Part shown: piece after piece, positions 1 through 10,362 of the stretch | Layout of the letters: every line of letters starts with the position of its first letter | Position numbering within the stretch: the stretch's first letter is position 1 | Origin: Cervus elaphus | Taxonomy: Eukaryota; Chordata; Mammalia; Artiodactyla; Cervidae | DNA length: 64,000 nt | Assembly (NCBI RefSeq): GCF_910594005.1 | Contig: NC_057832.1 | Location: 105,907,152 to 105,971,151 of the forward strand | Reading direction: 5' to 3' | The notes under the pieces: model-generated | Seen by the model: only the letters and a program-made list of their open reading frames with translations | Told to the model about the DNA's origin: nothing | Databases searched by the model: none | Program-made: the position numbers and the translations under genes

Positions 1-470
1 TATAATGTAGTCATACAGAATGTCATCTTCTGGAGTTGCTTTTTTCATTTAGTAAAATTCCCTAGAGAGTCATCCAACTTGCTGTATTTATCAGTGATTT
101 GTTCCTCTTTATTGCTGAATAGTATTCTATGGCATGTTTCTGTGATTTTAGACTATTTATTTGTTGAAGGATGTCTGAGCTGATTCTAGTTTTTGGCTGC
201 TAAGATGCTGCTATGAACATTTTTGTTTGAGCTTTTGTGTGGGGAAGTTTTCATTCTTTTGGGATGAATGTCCAAGAGTGCAATTGTTGGTTCCTATGAT
301 AAAGGTCCACATTTAATTCTTTCTTTTTTAGAAATTGCTGAACTCTCTCCCAAAGTGGCTGTATTCCCACCAGCAATGTATGCAGTTTCTCTAGATCGTC
401 ACCAGCATTTGGTGTTGTCACTAGTTTTTATTGTAGCCATTCTGTTAGGAGTGCTGTGAGTTCATTATGG
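1..470 (-). mobile_element. Old L1 LINE 3' region, cut by window edge
   Basis: The plus strand reads as the reverse complement of a mammalian L1 3' region. It holds the reverse of the actattcagcaataa motif near 110, of the atgaacattcttg motif near 215, and of the ORF2-end block on valves of small-screen homology around 330-440 (caaagtggctgta, cccaccagcaatgtatg). It is clearly diverged and belongs to an older L1 subfamily. The element runs off the left edge. The 63-codon frame inside it is not a gene. Confidence 0.8.
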
Positions 471-1442
471 CAACCTCTGGGCACTTATAACTGTTGGTAG
501 AAAGTAACGGGAGCACAGAAGGGAACATCTGGTCCTGACTGTGTGTGCAGAGGCCTGTGAGTGTGTGTGCATGTGTGTGCACGTGCTGATATAGTCATGT
601 GCACCTCAGGAAGATTCCTGGAGGAGCTGAGCCCTGTTGCCTGAGGTTCTCAGTATTTTGGGGAGTTAGTGTATGCAGAGAAGTCTGGATTGTTCTTCAG
701 GTCTTTAGGATGCATGTCAGGAGGCAGGGTCATATACCCACGGCTGGACTTTCCACGTCCCCCAAGAGGAGTATGAGGTCCTCTCTTTCCTTGAGGTTTG
801 CTCCCTCTGCGTCAGGGAGCAGGTCCTGGTATTTCATTCGTGTTTATGCACAGTTAAGGCAGATAATACCATCATTGCCTTGCAGAGATCTGCCTGCTTA
901 GTTACAATTCCCTAAGCAGTGCTTAGGGCTGCACCTTAGTCTGCAGCCAGCTGCTGGATGCAGTGACTCCCGGCTGCCAGGCTCCGTGTTTTCATGGTGG
1001 GTTACATTGTCTGTCTTAGTTCTTCACTACCTGTCCTATTTCATTTCAACATTCACAGGCTGCTGATAAATTCCATTGTCACTCAACATCCTGTCTCCTG
1101 GTACATGGATGCTGCTACTGCAAGCTCTTTAAGGTTATCCGTCACTACGTGGGGGATTCCCAAACCCTTCCTGCTTTCTCTCACTTTAATGTGCAGGCAG
1201 CATGCCACCTTCAGTGACATCTCTCATGCAGAGGTTCTCAAAGGGGCTATAGAAGACATGGCGAGTGGGGTGAGGAGGACTGCGGGAGACTGACAACTCC
1301 ATTTCTGCTTCCCTACCGCATCCCTGGCCTAACACACCTGGGGAACTGTGCACTAAATCACTCAAGTTCCTTCACACAGTAGCAAGTCCAACCGGACCCA
1401 GGGAAACCTTTCGTAAAATTATTATTATTATTTTCTTAAAAG
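471..1442. other. Unassigned non-coding stretch
   Basis: I recognise no gene or repeat family here. A short GT/CA-rich patch lies at about 540-590. Open frames of about 100 codons at 599-901 and 994-1293 lack recognisable domains, strong start context or splice context, and I treat them as chance. Confidence 0.5.
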
Positions 1443-1674
1443 ATTTTTTTTTTCACGTGGACCATTTTTAAAGTCTCTTGAATTTGTTACAATATTGATT
1501 CTGTTTTAGTTTCTGCTTTTTTGGCCTTGAGGCATGTATGATCTTAACTCCTGGACCTGGGATTGAACTGGTGAAATCTTTTTCACTTAAAGCAATAAAT
1601 AGGATTCTCTCCAAATTCTTCCCACCTGTGTTGGAAGGTGGAGTCTTAACCACTGGACCACCAGGGAAGTCCCT
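1443..1674 (-). mobile_element. CHR-type tRNA-derived SINE
   Basis: Reverse-strand copy. The element head (agggacttccctggtggtcc in sense) lies at the right end near 1655-1674 and the poly(A) tail reads as a T-run at the left. The characteristic gtggaccatttttaaagtct block follows the T-run. Between about 1570 and 1620 there is sequence not expected in this family, so the copy may hold a small internal insertion. Confidence 0.8.
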
Positions 1675-2388
1675 GAAGCCTTTTTAAAAAATATATAATA
1701 TCTGAAGTGTTTGTTTCAGTTAAATTCAACCAGTGTCTCCAGAATTCTCACTTTAAGAAGGGGATTTCCAGGTAACTGTGGCTAAAAACACATGGTGTCT
1801 GCCTTAAGGAAACTCTAATTCGAAGAGGAATGGATATATATATCATAGAACTGCCTGGTAAAAAAATACTGTGATCATTTCAGTTAACTCTAGGGGTGAG
1901 GAATTAATGTTCCTTTAGGCAAATCTTCAGCACACAGGAGATGTGACCTTAGCTCTCCAGGAGGGTAAGTGAGGTCCATTGTATTGGTCTGGGCTCCTGA
2001 GGGGTAATTGATCATACCGGTCCAAACCTGAAAAAAAGACAAGATATACCACTGTAGGGCTCCTGAGATTACAGGGGGCTAGGACTGGATGAGCAGATTA
2101 GATCTTATGACCCAAAAGACAAACAAGGATCAGTGTCAGGACATGTTCCTTGGAAGGTAGTTAAAAGCCATTGGCGGTTCAGAACTATGACAGAGACGGA
2201 TATACAGGCCTCCAGGAGGAGCCACATCATGTTGTGGGCAGGAAGTTTTGACTTGAAGTTGGTGTCCTGGCATAGGAGCCTCTGACCTTCAGTTTCTCCA
2301 CATTCTAGGGGATGAACAGTTTAGTGTTGCAGGCCAAACAGTGATGTGTTGACATTTGACCAACGAGAGTGAATAAACAGCAGGACCT
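1675..2388. other. Unassigned stretch left of solo LTR
   Basis: No gene or firm repeat match. It is moderately AT-rich at the left and more balanced at the right. Together with 2831-3640 it could be an older repeat that the LTR at 2389 split, but I cannot name it. The last five bases (2384-2388, gacct) are the left target-site duplication of that LTR. Confidence 0.4.
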
Positions 2389-2825
2389 TGTTATGCCCGA
2401 TGTCCGAATCCCCCAGCAGGAAAAGAGAAGACCTCCATGACAATGCAACACGCAAAGGAAGGGAAATTTATTACTGACTCGAGTCAGGGCTCCTGCTGCA
2501 ACCAACACAGTGGTGCAAAGTCAGAGAGCCATGAGCCCCAGTTTCCACACACATTTATAGGGTGCTTGATTTCAAACATAAGCAGTGGGTAGTTATCATA
2601 AGCAGATTGTTTACATGTTTACGAAGCAATTTCATTGGTCAAACACACTTTAAAATTTTCGCGAGCAGGGGACTCTCCCGGAGGTTTTACTGGGCGCGTG
2701 CTGGTTGGCTGGTCTCTGGTGGCCTGTTGAGGGCAGATAATTACCCCACCCTCAGGAGAAACTGAAACTTAAGCTTACTCATAGTTCAGGATGCCTGTCA
2801 TGGCGCTAGTTATGCCCCTCTCGCA
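2389..2825 (-). mobile_element. Solo ERV LTR, family 1, copy A
   Basis: A 437-bp reverse-strand LTR bounded by tgttatgcc at the left and an expected cctcaca-like end (ctctcgca) at the right. A perfect 5-bp target-site duplication gacct flanks it at 2384-2388 and 2826-2830. On the minus strand the TATA-like tataaat (2553-2559) and the polyadenylation signal aataaa (2467-2472) are present. No internal retroviral sequence is attached, so this is a solo LTR left by recombination. It shares its end sequences and layout with copies at 9603 and 22291. The family may be a bovine BTLTR type; the exact name is uncertain. Confidence 0.85.
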
Positions 2826-2830
2826 GACCT

Positions 2831-3781
2831 GTGGTGGAGTCTGTTCCTGCTGGCCAGCCCAGAAAGCTGGACGTCTCACCAATAAGTGCTTAGTTCAGTG
2901 GTAGCTCAAGAAAAATAGCCTCTTGGCGCCACGTTATTCTGTTGGGAGAGAAACATACCTGCCTGTCATGACCTGCTCTCATGAATGGGTGTAAAAGTCT
3001 TAAAGGGAGATTCACTGTCATGAAACGACCATACAATTACTTTTGGCTATAATTTCATGACACATTACCGCTTCTTTCAATTGATAGGCTTTAGAGAACT
3101 AAGGTAACAGACCCTGAACACTGGAAAGGCTCCCTGTCTCGGTGAGGATGTGCTGATGCAAGATGTTATTCCTCTAAAACCTCAACAGAGCCTCTTTTCC
3201 TCTGAGTCACATAAGGGATCATAATTCATTTGCTTTGTCTTTCATTTCCTATTTCTAAGAGACATGTCTTATGCTGATTAGGGACATGCACAGTGCCTAG
3301 TCAGAGGCCTGGCTTCTTTAGCTTGTTGATGAAGGACTATTCCAGCAAACCTGGTGAGCATTAGGGAGGTTGCAGAGTGATCAGGTGTAGCGTGACTTCT
3401 CTCACTGAACCCAGGCAAGTGGAGGGAAGGCATTAAGATCTGGCTAAAGCCACTGATATAATTCACAGGGAAAATAATAATGGATAGGATGCAGATAATC
3501 CTGGGCATATCACTTGAAATCTTTTTTGCTTAAAGCAGCAAATCCCCATTCCTGGTTAAAGAGTGAGGCAATTCTAGGCTGGTTGCCAGGCAGTGGGTAT
3601 GTCAGTGTCACTCCAATGTGGCCAGCCATTCTAGCCCCCCTGTATTTTATGACAGACAACAGTATTTTAAAGAAAACACCACACACAGACTAAATTTGTG
3701 CTACAAATATTTCTCTAGGGATAGAACAAAGTCTTTTTGTTTGTTTGTTTTTAAGTAGAATATTTGGATGCCTGATGCTGG
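2831..3781. other. Unassigned stretch right of solo LTR
   Basis: No gene recognised. A short GTTT-type T-rich run lies near 3735-3752. The frame at 3278-3508 on the minus strand has no recognisable motif. Part of this stretch may be old ERV or LINE sequence, but nothing in it is specific enough to name. Confidence 0.4.
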
Positions 3782-3976
3782 GACCCTGATGCTGGAAAAG
3801 ATTGAAGGCAAAAGGAGAAGAGGACGGCAGAGGATGAGATGGTTGGATGGCATCACCAACTTGATAGACATGAATCTGAGCAAACTCCGTGAGATAGTGA
3901 AGGACAGGGAAGCCTGGCATGCTGCAGTCCATGGGGTTGCAGAGTTGGACATGGTTTAGGGACTGAACGACAGCAA
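3782..3976 (+). mobile_element. BovB LINE 3' end fragment
   Basis: Starts at the gaccctgatgctgg block and runs through ggatgagatggttggatgg and gcctggcatgctgcagtcc to the terminal gactgaacgacagcaa. It is a 5'-truncated BovB (RTE clade) copy. The 63-codon frame at 3768-3959 is the degraded tail of the BovB reverse-transcriptase polyprotein (the RGRQRMRWLDGI block is visible), not a host gene. Confidence 0.9.
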
Positions 3977-5259
3977 GTTGGAGTTTATAAGGTAGCATTA
4001 GGCATTACCCCTTCTTTGATGGCTTTGTCAGATTGTGAGTCCACAGTCCCAAGTCAAACCATTTGAAATGTATAGGGTACAATTAATTAAGTGACGTTTT
4101 GTTTGTATAATGCTCCCCTCCACGGCCCACAATTACTTAAATAAAAGAAAGAAAAAAAAGTCTTAAGCCAACTACTTTATTCTTGGAAGCAGTTGAATTT
4201 CCACCACTGAATTAACACAGCCTTATTATACAAAGATGCATTTCAACCAAACTGAAGTACTTGGACATTCCCATGAAAATACATACCTGCAAGGCTAGTT
4301 TACAGACATCACTATCTGTGAGGGTGGTTTAGAAGTACAGGGGCATCAGGGCCAAGCTAGGGATGAGGGGTGTTACCACCTTAGGAACCCATGTTAATAC
4401 TTTATTGGGAAGCAGGAATGAAGACATGAAGTATTAGAGAACGACATGGGTAAGGCATTAATAGTTTGATGGGCCAGAATGTTTCACTGGTATTTCACAA
4501 TCTGGCACTAGAAAAGAGAAATACTGAGGAATGAAGGTAATAAAAGAGGGATGGAGGGTCTGGGAGCTTTGTCCTCGTCTAGTAGCTCCCAGGATGGTAA
4601 TGAGGATCTATGAGCTATTTTTGAAGTCTCTAAAAATAAAATAGAAATGACACATTTATTCATAATAGCATTAACAGACTAATTAAAATGTTAAGATTCT
4701 TTGCTTTGGGCTGGGATTATATAAATCCATTGTTGTAATATATTTATCTCAATCTATCCAGAGTTCTGACTACTGACAGCTGCATCTATTAGATTAATGA
4801 AAAGAGAAAATAAATTATTCCTTAATATGTGCCTGTTTGTAGACAAAATTTTTCAAATCATGTGGTCTACAGAAGGAAATGACAAGGATAGTCTTAGCAG
4901 TGAAATAGTCGGTAATTACTATCCTAGAGAACACTCTGTCCAGTGGATCTAATGAGTTTCTCCTGTACCTTGGGGCCTAGGAAATGCTCAGTGATTATAT
5001 ATATTTAACCTTTATTCTAGGTACAAAACAAATATGTCTTGAGCTTTCTGAGTAGAGACACATCTGAGCTAAATAAACACACGAAAGGTCAGCTTAGTTG
5101 AGCTAAGGTGAGCTTAAGGTAATTGATAGCTGCCATCTCTCAATAACATTAATTTCGCAGGGAAAATTCTTTTTACAGGGTCCAGGGGCTTACTTCTTCC
5201 AGTTGGAAATAAGAGAATGATAAGACACTTCCCTGGCCTTTCAGGAATACCTGGGTTGG
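3977..5259. other. Unassigned AT-rich stretch
   Basis: No gene, no recognisable repeat boundary and no strong CpG content. A short A-rich patch lies at about 4140-4160. I see nothing else that can be supported. Confidence 0.45.
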
Positions 5260-5473
5260 GGCTTCCCAGGTGGCGCTAATGGTAAAGTATCCACCTGCCA
5301 ATGCAGGAGATGCAAGAGACATGGGTTCAATCCCTGGGTCAAGAAGATCCCCTGGAGAAGGAAATGGCAACCCACTCCTGTATTCTTGCCTGGAAAAATG
5401 CCATGGACTGAGGAGCCCTGGCAGGCTACAGTCCATGGGGCCGCAAAGAGTCAGACATGACTGAACACCACAG
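5260..5473 (+). mobile_element. Bov-tA SINE
   Basis: Plus-strand tRNA-Glu-derived SINE with the head gcttcccaggtggcgc, a B-box-like gggttcaatccc near 5325, the ggagaaggaaatggcaaccc body and a tail ending cagacatgactgaac. The frames on both strands here are the usual SINE translations. Confidence 0.92.
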
Positions 5474-5682
5474 GTGGGGATGGGAAAGGGGTGCTCATGA
5501 GCTCCAGCTGGGCAACTGGGTAGCTTTGTCTTAGGAGAGCATGATACCATTTAGACAAGTGTCTTTTCTGGCTTCTTATCCATGACAGAATCCAGTATCA
5601 GAAAGTAGAATAACATTTCAGGGAAAGCAAGGGGGCTCCTTGAGCCAAAAATTTTCAGTGTCTATTTTTGTGTCAAAGACAT

Positions 5683-5781
5683 CAGTTCAGTCCAGTCCAG
5701 TCACCTCAGTCATGTCTGACTATTTGTGACCCCATGGCAGTATGCCAGGCCTCCCTGTCCATCACCAACTCCCGGAGCTTA
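5683..5781 (-). mobile_element. Very short BovB 3' end insertion
   Basis: A 99-bp reverse-strand BovB tail, from the terminal cagttcagtccagtcc to cccggagctta. A perfect 9-bp target-site duplication caaagacat flanks it at 5674-5682 and 5782-5790. The duplication shows that this is a complete, severely 5'-truncated insertion and not a broken remnant. Confidence 0.88.
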
Positions 5782-5817
5782 CAAAGACATAAAAAAACAG
5801 AAATGCATGGAAGAGGT

Positions 5818-6226
5818 TGTGGTGACTCAAGGACGAAAGAGCAGATAAAACCAAGGAGGGTCTTGGAATGCAGGAAGGAAAAACCAGGCCCTTAATCGTC
5901 CTTCCCTCCCCCATGTTGTAACTGTTAATGAATTTCAGGTCCTCCTGAGCAGTGTAACCTGTCTCCCCTCCTACCCCACAGGGAGAAGGTATCTGCCTCA
6001 CTCTTCCCTCCAGCCAGCCTCATCCAACCAGCAAATGACCCACAAGACCCCTGTCCCACTCCTTGTACCCTGGGTATAAAAGGACTAAGGGCCCCTGTTC
6101 AATGTTGGTTCTCCCTTGAGCTGGCCCACTGTTCTAACAGCCTCTCCCACTCTAATAAACTTTATTTCCCTCTCATTCTGTCTCATGTCTGGAAATTCTT
6201 TTCCAATCCGCACCCGGACCACGACA
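5818..6226 (+). mobile_element. Solo ERV LTR, family 2
   Basis: A 409-bp LTR with imperfect inverted ends (tgtggtga at the left, accacgaca at the right) and a perfect 5-bp target-site duplication gaggt at 5813-5817 and 6227-6231. It carries a TATA box (tataaaag, 6075-6082) and a polyadenylation signal aataaa at 6154-6159, in the order U3-R-U5. No internal retroviral region is attached. The overall style suggests a gamma-type (class I) ERV, but that is inference. It lies 36 bp downstream of the short BovB insertion. Confidence 0.85.
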
Positions 6227-6231
6227 GAGGT

Positions 6232-8822
6232 CATTCAGGATATTTATTTCCGTCTAAAGTAAAATCCATCTAGTGAGCCAAAATAAAGGATGCTTGATGT
6301 CTAGCTCATTTTGAACTTGATTGCAGAGAAGATCAGCAAGATGTTCACTGGGTGCTCCAAAGAGCTTGCGAAGGGAAGGAATCACAAAGAGAAAGCCCTG
6401 AATCCTGCTGATCTCAATTGTTTACCCAGAGAGGGCTCTGGGTGGTTTTCCCTCTTGTTTCAAGGCCAGTGGAGGCTTATGAGAAGGTGAACTCTGACAT
6501 GGTACATGTGTATGTGTGTGTGTGTGGGGGGGGGGGGCGGGCATTGCAGCTTAGAAAGGCGTCCTCAGAAAGCTTCTACTTCAACCTTTTTGACTTTCTT
6601 AGTGAAAAAACAGGCAACAAATAGCTTTCTCCAAGGTGCCATTTCTACTGTCACAAATCTGGCTCTCTTGCAGGAGAACTCCTTGCATGTACCATAGTCG
6701 GCTCCACAGACGGTCTTGCTACTCAGAAGCTCAGATCTCTGTGAGAGTTCTTGTAGATCCCTGGGTCATCTAATGACTAAGTTCTGCACTTTTAGTGCCT
6801 GACTCCAGTAATAATTTCTAGCCATTTCTTTTTCTTTGAAAGGCCTTTCTTACTCTTTAAATTCAGAGTGATTTGAATATTGCAGAGGAGTCTTTATAAA
6901 CAGCAATGAGGTGTTCTCTTCACTGGAGACATTGCTATCATCCTAAGATAAGGAAAACCTGCCACCCCTGAGATAATTCTGACATCCCTTAACTGCATTA
7001 AGGAGATGCAGGAAATGGTGATTCATTGCAACGGCAAAGGGTGTATTGGACGCACCGCCATTCAATTACAAGAAAAACCAGATTAAGCATTAAACAAAAG
7101 CCATCAGTCAAAGGAAAGGTTTTTTTGGGGGGGTAAAAAAAGATTTAATGAGAACTATGCCTGCTAGAAGCAAAGATTGGAGAGGATATATAAAAAAACA
7201 ACTTTTTTTTAAAGCCCCAGGTGAAAGATTGAAAAAAAAAAAGCAGATTTCAGATTTTATGAGAACTCCACTCTTCTTTCCTTCACGATGCAGCCCCCAT
7301 CCCACGCACCCCCAAACCCCCACCAAAAAACAAAAATCAGACCAACCTTTGAGAAAAACTTTAATTAAGTTTGTTCGGAGAAACATCTTAGTTTCTTTAT
7401 TCCATTTTCTTTTAGTGGGTCTTTGGGGAGCACAGTTATTGAGTACTGTTATTCCCTTTGTTGTCTAACTGTACTTATAAAAGGTTTTATCCCTCAGTCA
7501 GTTTCCTTTTAGCTGAAGGCTGTTTGACCTTGCCCTAGGGTCCTGACCTCTTGTCAGAGTGAAAGTGCCTAGAACCTCTGCCCACATCCAGGGTGACCCT
7601 GCAACCCCCAGCTCTCTTGGCCTTTTCTAGAGGTAGCAGTTGCCAACCTGCAGTTTAAAATTTTCAGCTTCAATTGTTTTGTTTTGTATTCAAGTCAGTG
7701 TTTATTTCTTAAGGAACAGTAAAAATGTGAGGTCATTACAGACTTCCCAGATTTAAAACAAGAATTTTATTTTAGCGCTTAATCTTTATGCACCTCTAAA
7801 TGTCTTCAGCATTGTTTCAGTGTCTCAAGGTTTCATTATGATTAGCATGTGAATAGTCTGAGGGAAACATTTAAAAAGACACTGCCAAACATTCTCCCTC
7901 TTTCTGCACAAAGGTAATTTAACAGCTAATTATTCAAAATTCAAGCTTCCCAGGGTGTGAAACCTCTGGGTTAAACATTCGTTTTGCTCTGTTTGGTAGG
8001 GCAGATGAAGAAGTCAATCAGTTCAAAGGTAAGAAATTCAGTTTATCAAGGCAAGAAAATGATTCTCATAGTTTTCATCTTTTGTAAAAAAAAAAGAAAA
8101 CATAGCTGTAGCAAAAGGGAAAAAACGGTCAGGAAAGAATGAGAAGGATGAATAATGAGCTGGAAACTGATGCTATGAAAAAAATGGAAGCAATGGAGAT
8201 ATGTTTGCTTTTGGAAAAGAAGGCTGAGGTAATTACCATCTAGGAAGAGTTTTAGTCACACACACACACAAGAACACATTTTCTGTCAGTGAAGGACAGA
8301 ATAAGATGAAAAGGGCTTACACTAAGGCAAGAGAGATTTCAGTTGGATCTAACGAAGATTTTTGGGAACGCAAAGGGATCAAATACTGAAATGGAATGTT
8401 CAGGAAGGTTACGTATTTTCTTTCCCCAGTTGCTTTAAAGAAGAAAAGAGATAACTATTTATTTTGAATTGCTTGCCTGTATAAGGGTAGAGATATGGGT
8501 GGATGGTTTCTGGAAGTCTCTTAAAGCTTAAACATTTCTATTCTCTGATAGTTCCTTTAATGTTGTTTTTACTTTGAGATAAAGTTACGCAAAGGAAATG
8601 AATGTTTCCTATCATGATTAGCAGTGTTCCCATGCCCACAGTCTTTCATCTGACAAATCTCAAGGTCAGTCTTTCACTCCTTCCCTCTTACACACCCACA
8701 TCCTCCTCAGACTGACCCACTACAGATGGCTACATTTAAAATGCTGGGCAAGTGTCAGGTGCTGCTTTATACAGCTACGTTCTAATCCTCACAAAAAACT
8801 CTAAAGAGAGCCAATATCAATG
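6232..8822. other. Mostly unassigned stretch with low-complexity patches
   Basis: No gene is supported. A GT-run followed by a G-run sits at about 6505-6538, T/G and A-rich patches at 7115-7245, and a CA-run at 8261-8273. Around 8735-8805 the sequence resembles a reverse-strand MIR (the aatcctcacaa block). The 92- and 106-codon frames at 7108-7468 are homopolymer-driven and overlap on opposite strands. Confidence 0.5.
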
Positions 8823-8978
8823 TATAGCAAAGCAGTTCAGTTTTCAGGATATGAAAAAGAATATAGGTATTCTTTTTCAGATTCTTTTCTATTATAGGTT
8901 GTTACAGACACTGAATATAATTTCCTGTGCTGTATAGTAGATCCTTGTTCATTATTTTATATGTAGTAGTGGATATAT

Positions 8979-9247
8979 TGGAGAAGGAAATGGCAACCCA
9001 CTCCAGTACTCTTGCCTGGAAAATCCCATGGATGGAGGAGTCTGGTAGGCTGCAGTCCGTGGGGTGGCAAAGAGTCAGACATGACTGAGCGACTTCATTT
9101 TCACTTTCATGCATTGGAGAAGGAAATGGCAACCCACTCCAGTATTCTTGCCTGGAGAATCCCAGGGACAGAGGAGCCTGGTGGGCTGCTGTCTCTGGGG
9201 TCACACAGGGTTGGACACGTCTGAAGTGACTTAGCAGCAGTAGCAGC
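8979..9247 (+). mobile_element. Bov-A2 SINE inside L1
   Basis: Dimeric Bov-A2 with two ggagaaggaaatggcaaccc heads (near 8980 and 9117) and a terminal AGC-rich tail. It is flanked by a perfect 11-bp target-site duplication agtggatatat (8968-8978 and 9248-9258), which dates it as younger than the surrounding L1. Confidence 0.95.
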
Positions 9248-9482
9248 AGTGGATATATGTTAATCCAAACTCCTAATTTATCCCCCACCTCCCTTTCCAC
9301 TTTGGTAACAATGTTTGTTTTCCATGTCTGTGAGTCTATTTCTGATTTGTAAATAAATTCATTTATGTCATTTTTAAAGATTCTGCATATAAGTGATATA
9401 TGATATTTGTCTTTCTCTGACTTACTTTACCTAGTGTGATTATCTCTAGGTCCATGCTTGTTGCTGCAAATGGCATTATTTA

Positions 9483-9486
<4 letters not shown>

Positions 9487-9515
<29 letters not shown>
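9487..9515. repeat. (GT)n microsatellite
   Basis: About fourteen uninterrupted GT units followed by a short GC-alternating stretch. It replaces the part of the L1 that is normally T-rich at this position. The 169-codon frame that begins here reads through the microsatellite, L1 and LTR and is not a gene. Confidence 0.9.
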
Positions 9516-9520
<5 letters not shown>

Positions 9521-9602
9521 CGTGCGGCTTAGTATTCCATTGTGTATATGTACCACATCTTCTTTTATCCATTCATCTGTCAATGGACATTTAGGTTGCT
9601 TC

Positions 9603-10037
9603 TGTTATGCCCGATGTCCGAATCCCCGAGCGGGAAGAGAGAGAAGGCTTCCAAGACAATGCAACTCGCAAAAAAGGGAAGTTTATTACTGTCTCGAGCC
9701 AGGGCTTTCTGCCACAAACATCACAGTGGTGCAGGGTCAGAAAGCGCCGAGCTCAAGCTCGTTACACAAATTTATGAGATATGCAAAAGCGGTTAGTAGC
9801 TGGCTTAAGCGGATTGGTTACATGTTTGCAAAGCAATTCTATTGGTACAGACTTTCGCGGGCTTTTTTCAAACCTGGGCGTTCGCGGGCTTTTCAGCTCT
9901 CCCTTTGTTCTTACTGGGCGCATATTGATTGGCTGGCTCCAGGTTACCTGATGGGGGTAGGGAATCTTACCATTTCGGGGGAAGCTAAAACTTAGGTCCA
10001 GGCCACCCGTCATGGTATTAACCCTGGCAGCCTCACA
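9603..10037 (-). mobile_element. Solo ERV LTR, family 1, copy B
   Basis: A 435-bp reverse-strand LTR running from tgttatgcccg to cctcaca, with a perfect 5-bp target-site duplication gcttc (9598-9602 and 10038-10042). The duplication interrupts the L1 phrase ttaggttgcttccatg exactly, so the ends are certain. The reverse polyadenylation signal is at 9682-9687. The TATA region is degenerate compared with copies A and C. No internal retroviral region remains. Confidence 0.93.
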
Positions 10038-10362
10038 GCTTCCATGTCTTGGCTATTGTAAATAATGCTGCTGTGAACACTGAGGGACATGCATATTTTC
10101 AAATTAGAGCTGTCTCCAGATATATGCCCAGGAGTGGGATTGCTGAATCATATGGTAATTCTACTTTCAGTTTTTTAAGGAACCTCCATACTGTTCCCCA
10201 AAGTGGCTGCACCAATTTATATTCTCATCAACAGTGTTGGAGGGTTCCCTTTTCTCCATACTCTCTTCAGTATTTATTATTCATTGACATTTTTATGATG
10301 GCCGTTCTGACCTGAGTGAGGTGATGCCCCGTTGTAGTTTTGATTTGCATTTCTATAGAGGG

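Larger units (their letters stand above)
8824..10362 (-). mobile_element. Ruminant L1 3' end, split by a SINE and an LTR
   Basis: The plus strand is the reverse complement of a ruminant L1 3' region. Recognisable blocks include the agcaaagcagttcag 3' end near 8827, ctgtgagtctatttctg near 9328, ggtccatgcttgttgctgcaaatggcatt near 9450, then (after the LTR) ggctattgtaaataatgctgctgtgaac and gtagttttgatttgcattt near 10345. It is interrupted by a Bov-A2 (8979-9247), a GT microsatellite (9487-9515) and a solo LTR (9603-10037). Removing the two insertions restores a collinear L1. Confidence 0.9.

Noticed and set aside
5320..5345. tRNA gene-like A/B boxes in Bov-tA copies
   Set aside because: These are SINE heads derived from a tRNA; they lack a foldable complete tRNA and are followed by the SINE body.
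5818..6226. Possible provirus around the family 2 LTR
   Set aside because: No gag, pol or env-like sequence on either side and a single LTR within its own target-site duplication.
6505..6538. GT/G-run as a possible quadruplex regulatory element
   Set aside because: Single G-run after GT units; no four-tract pattern, so ordinary low complexity.
9486..9995. 169-codon plus-strand frame
   Set aside because: It starts in a GT microsatellite and reads through L1 and the reverse strand of a solo LTR.
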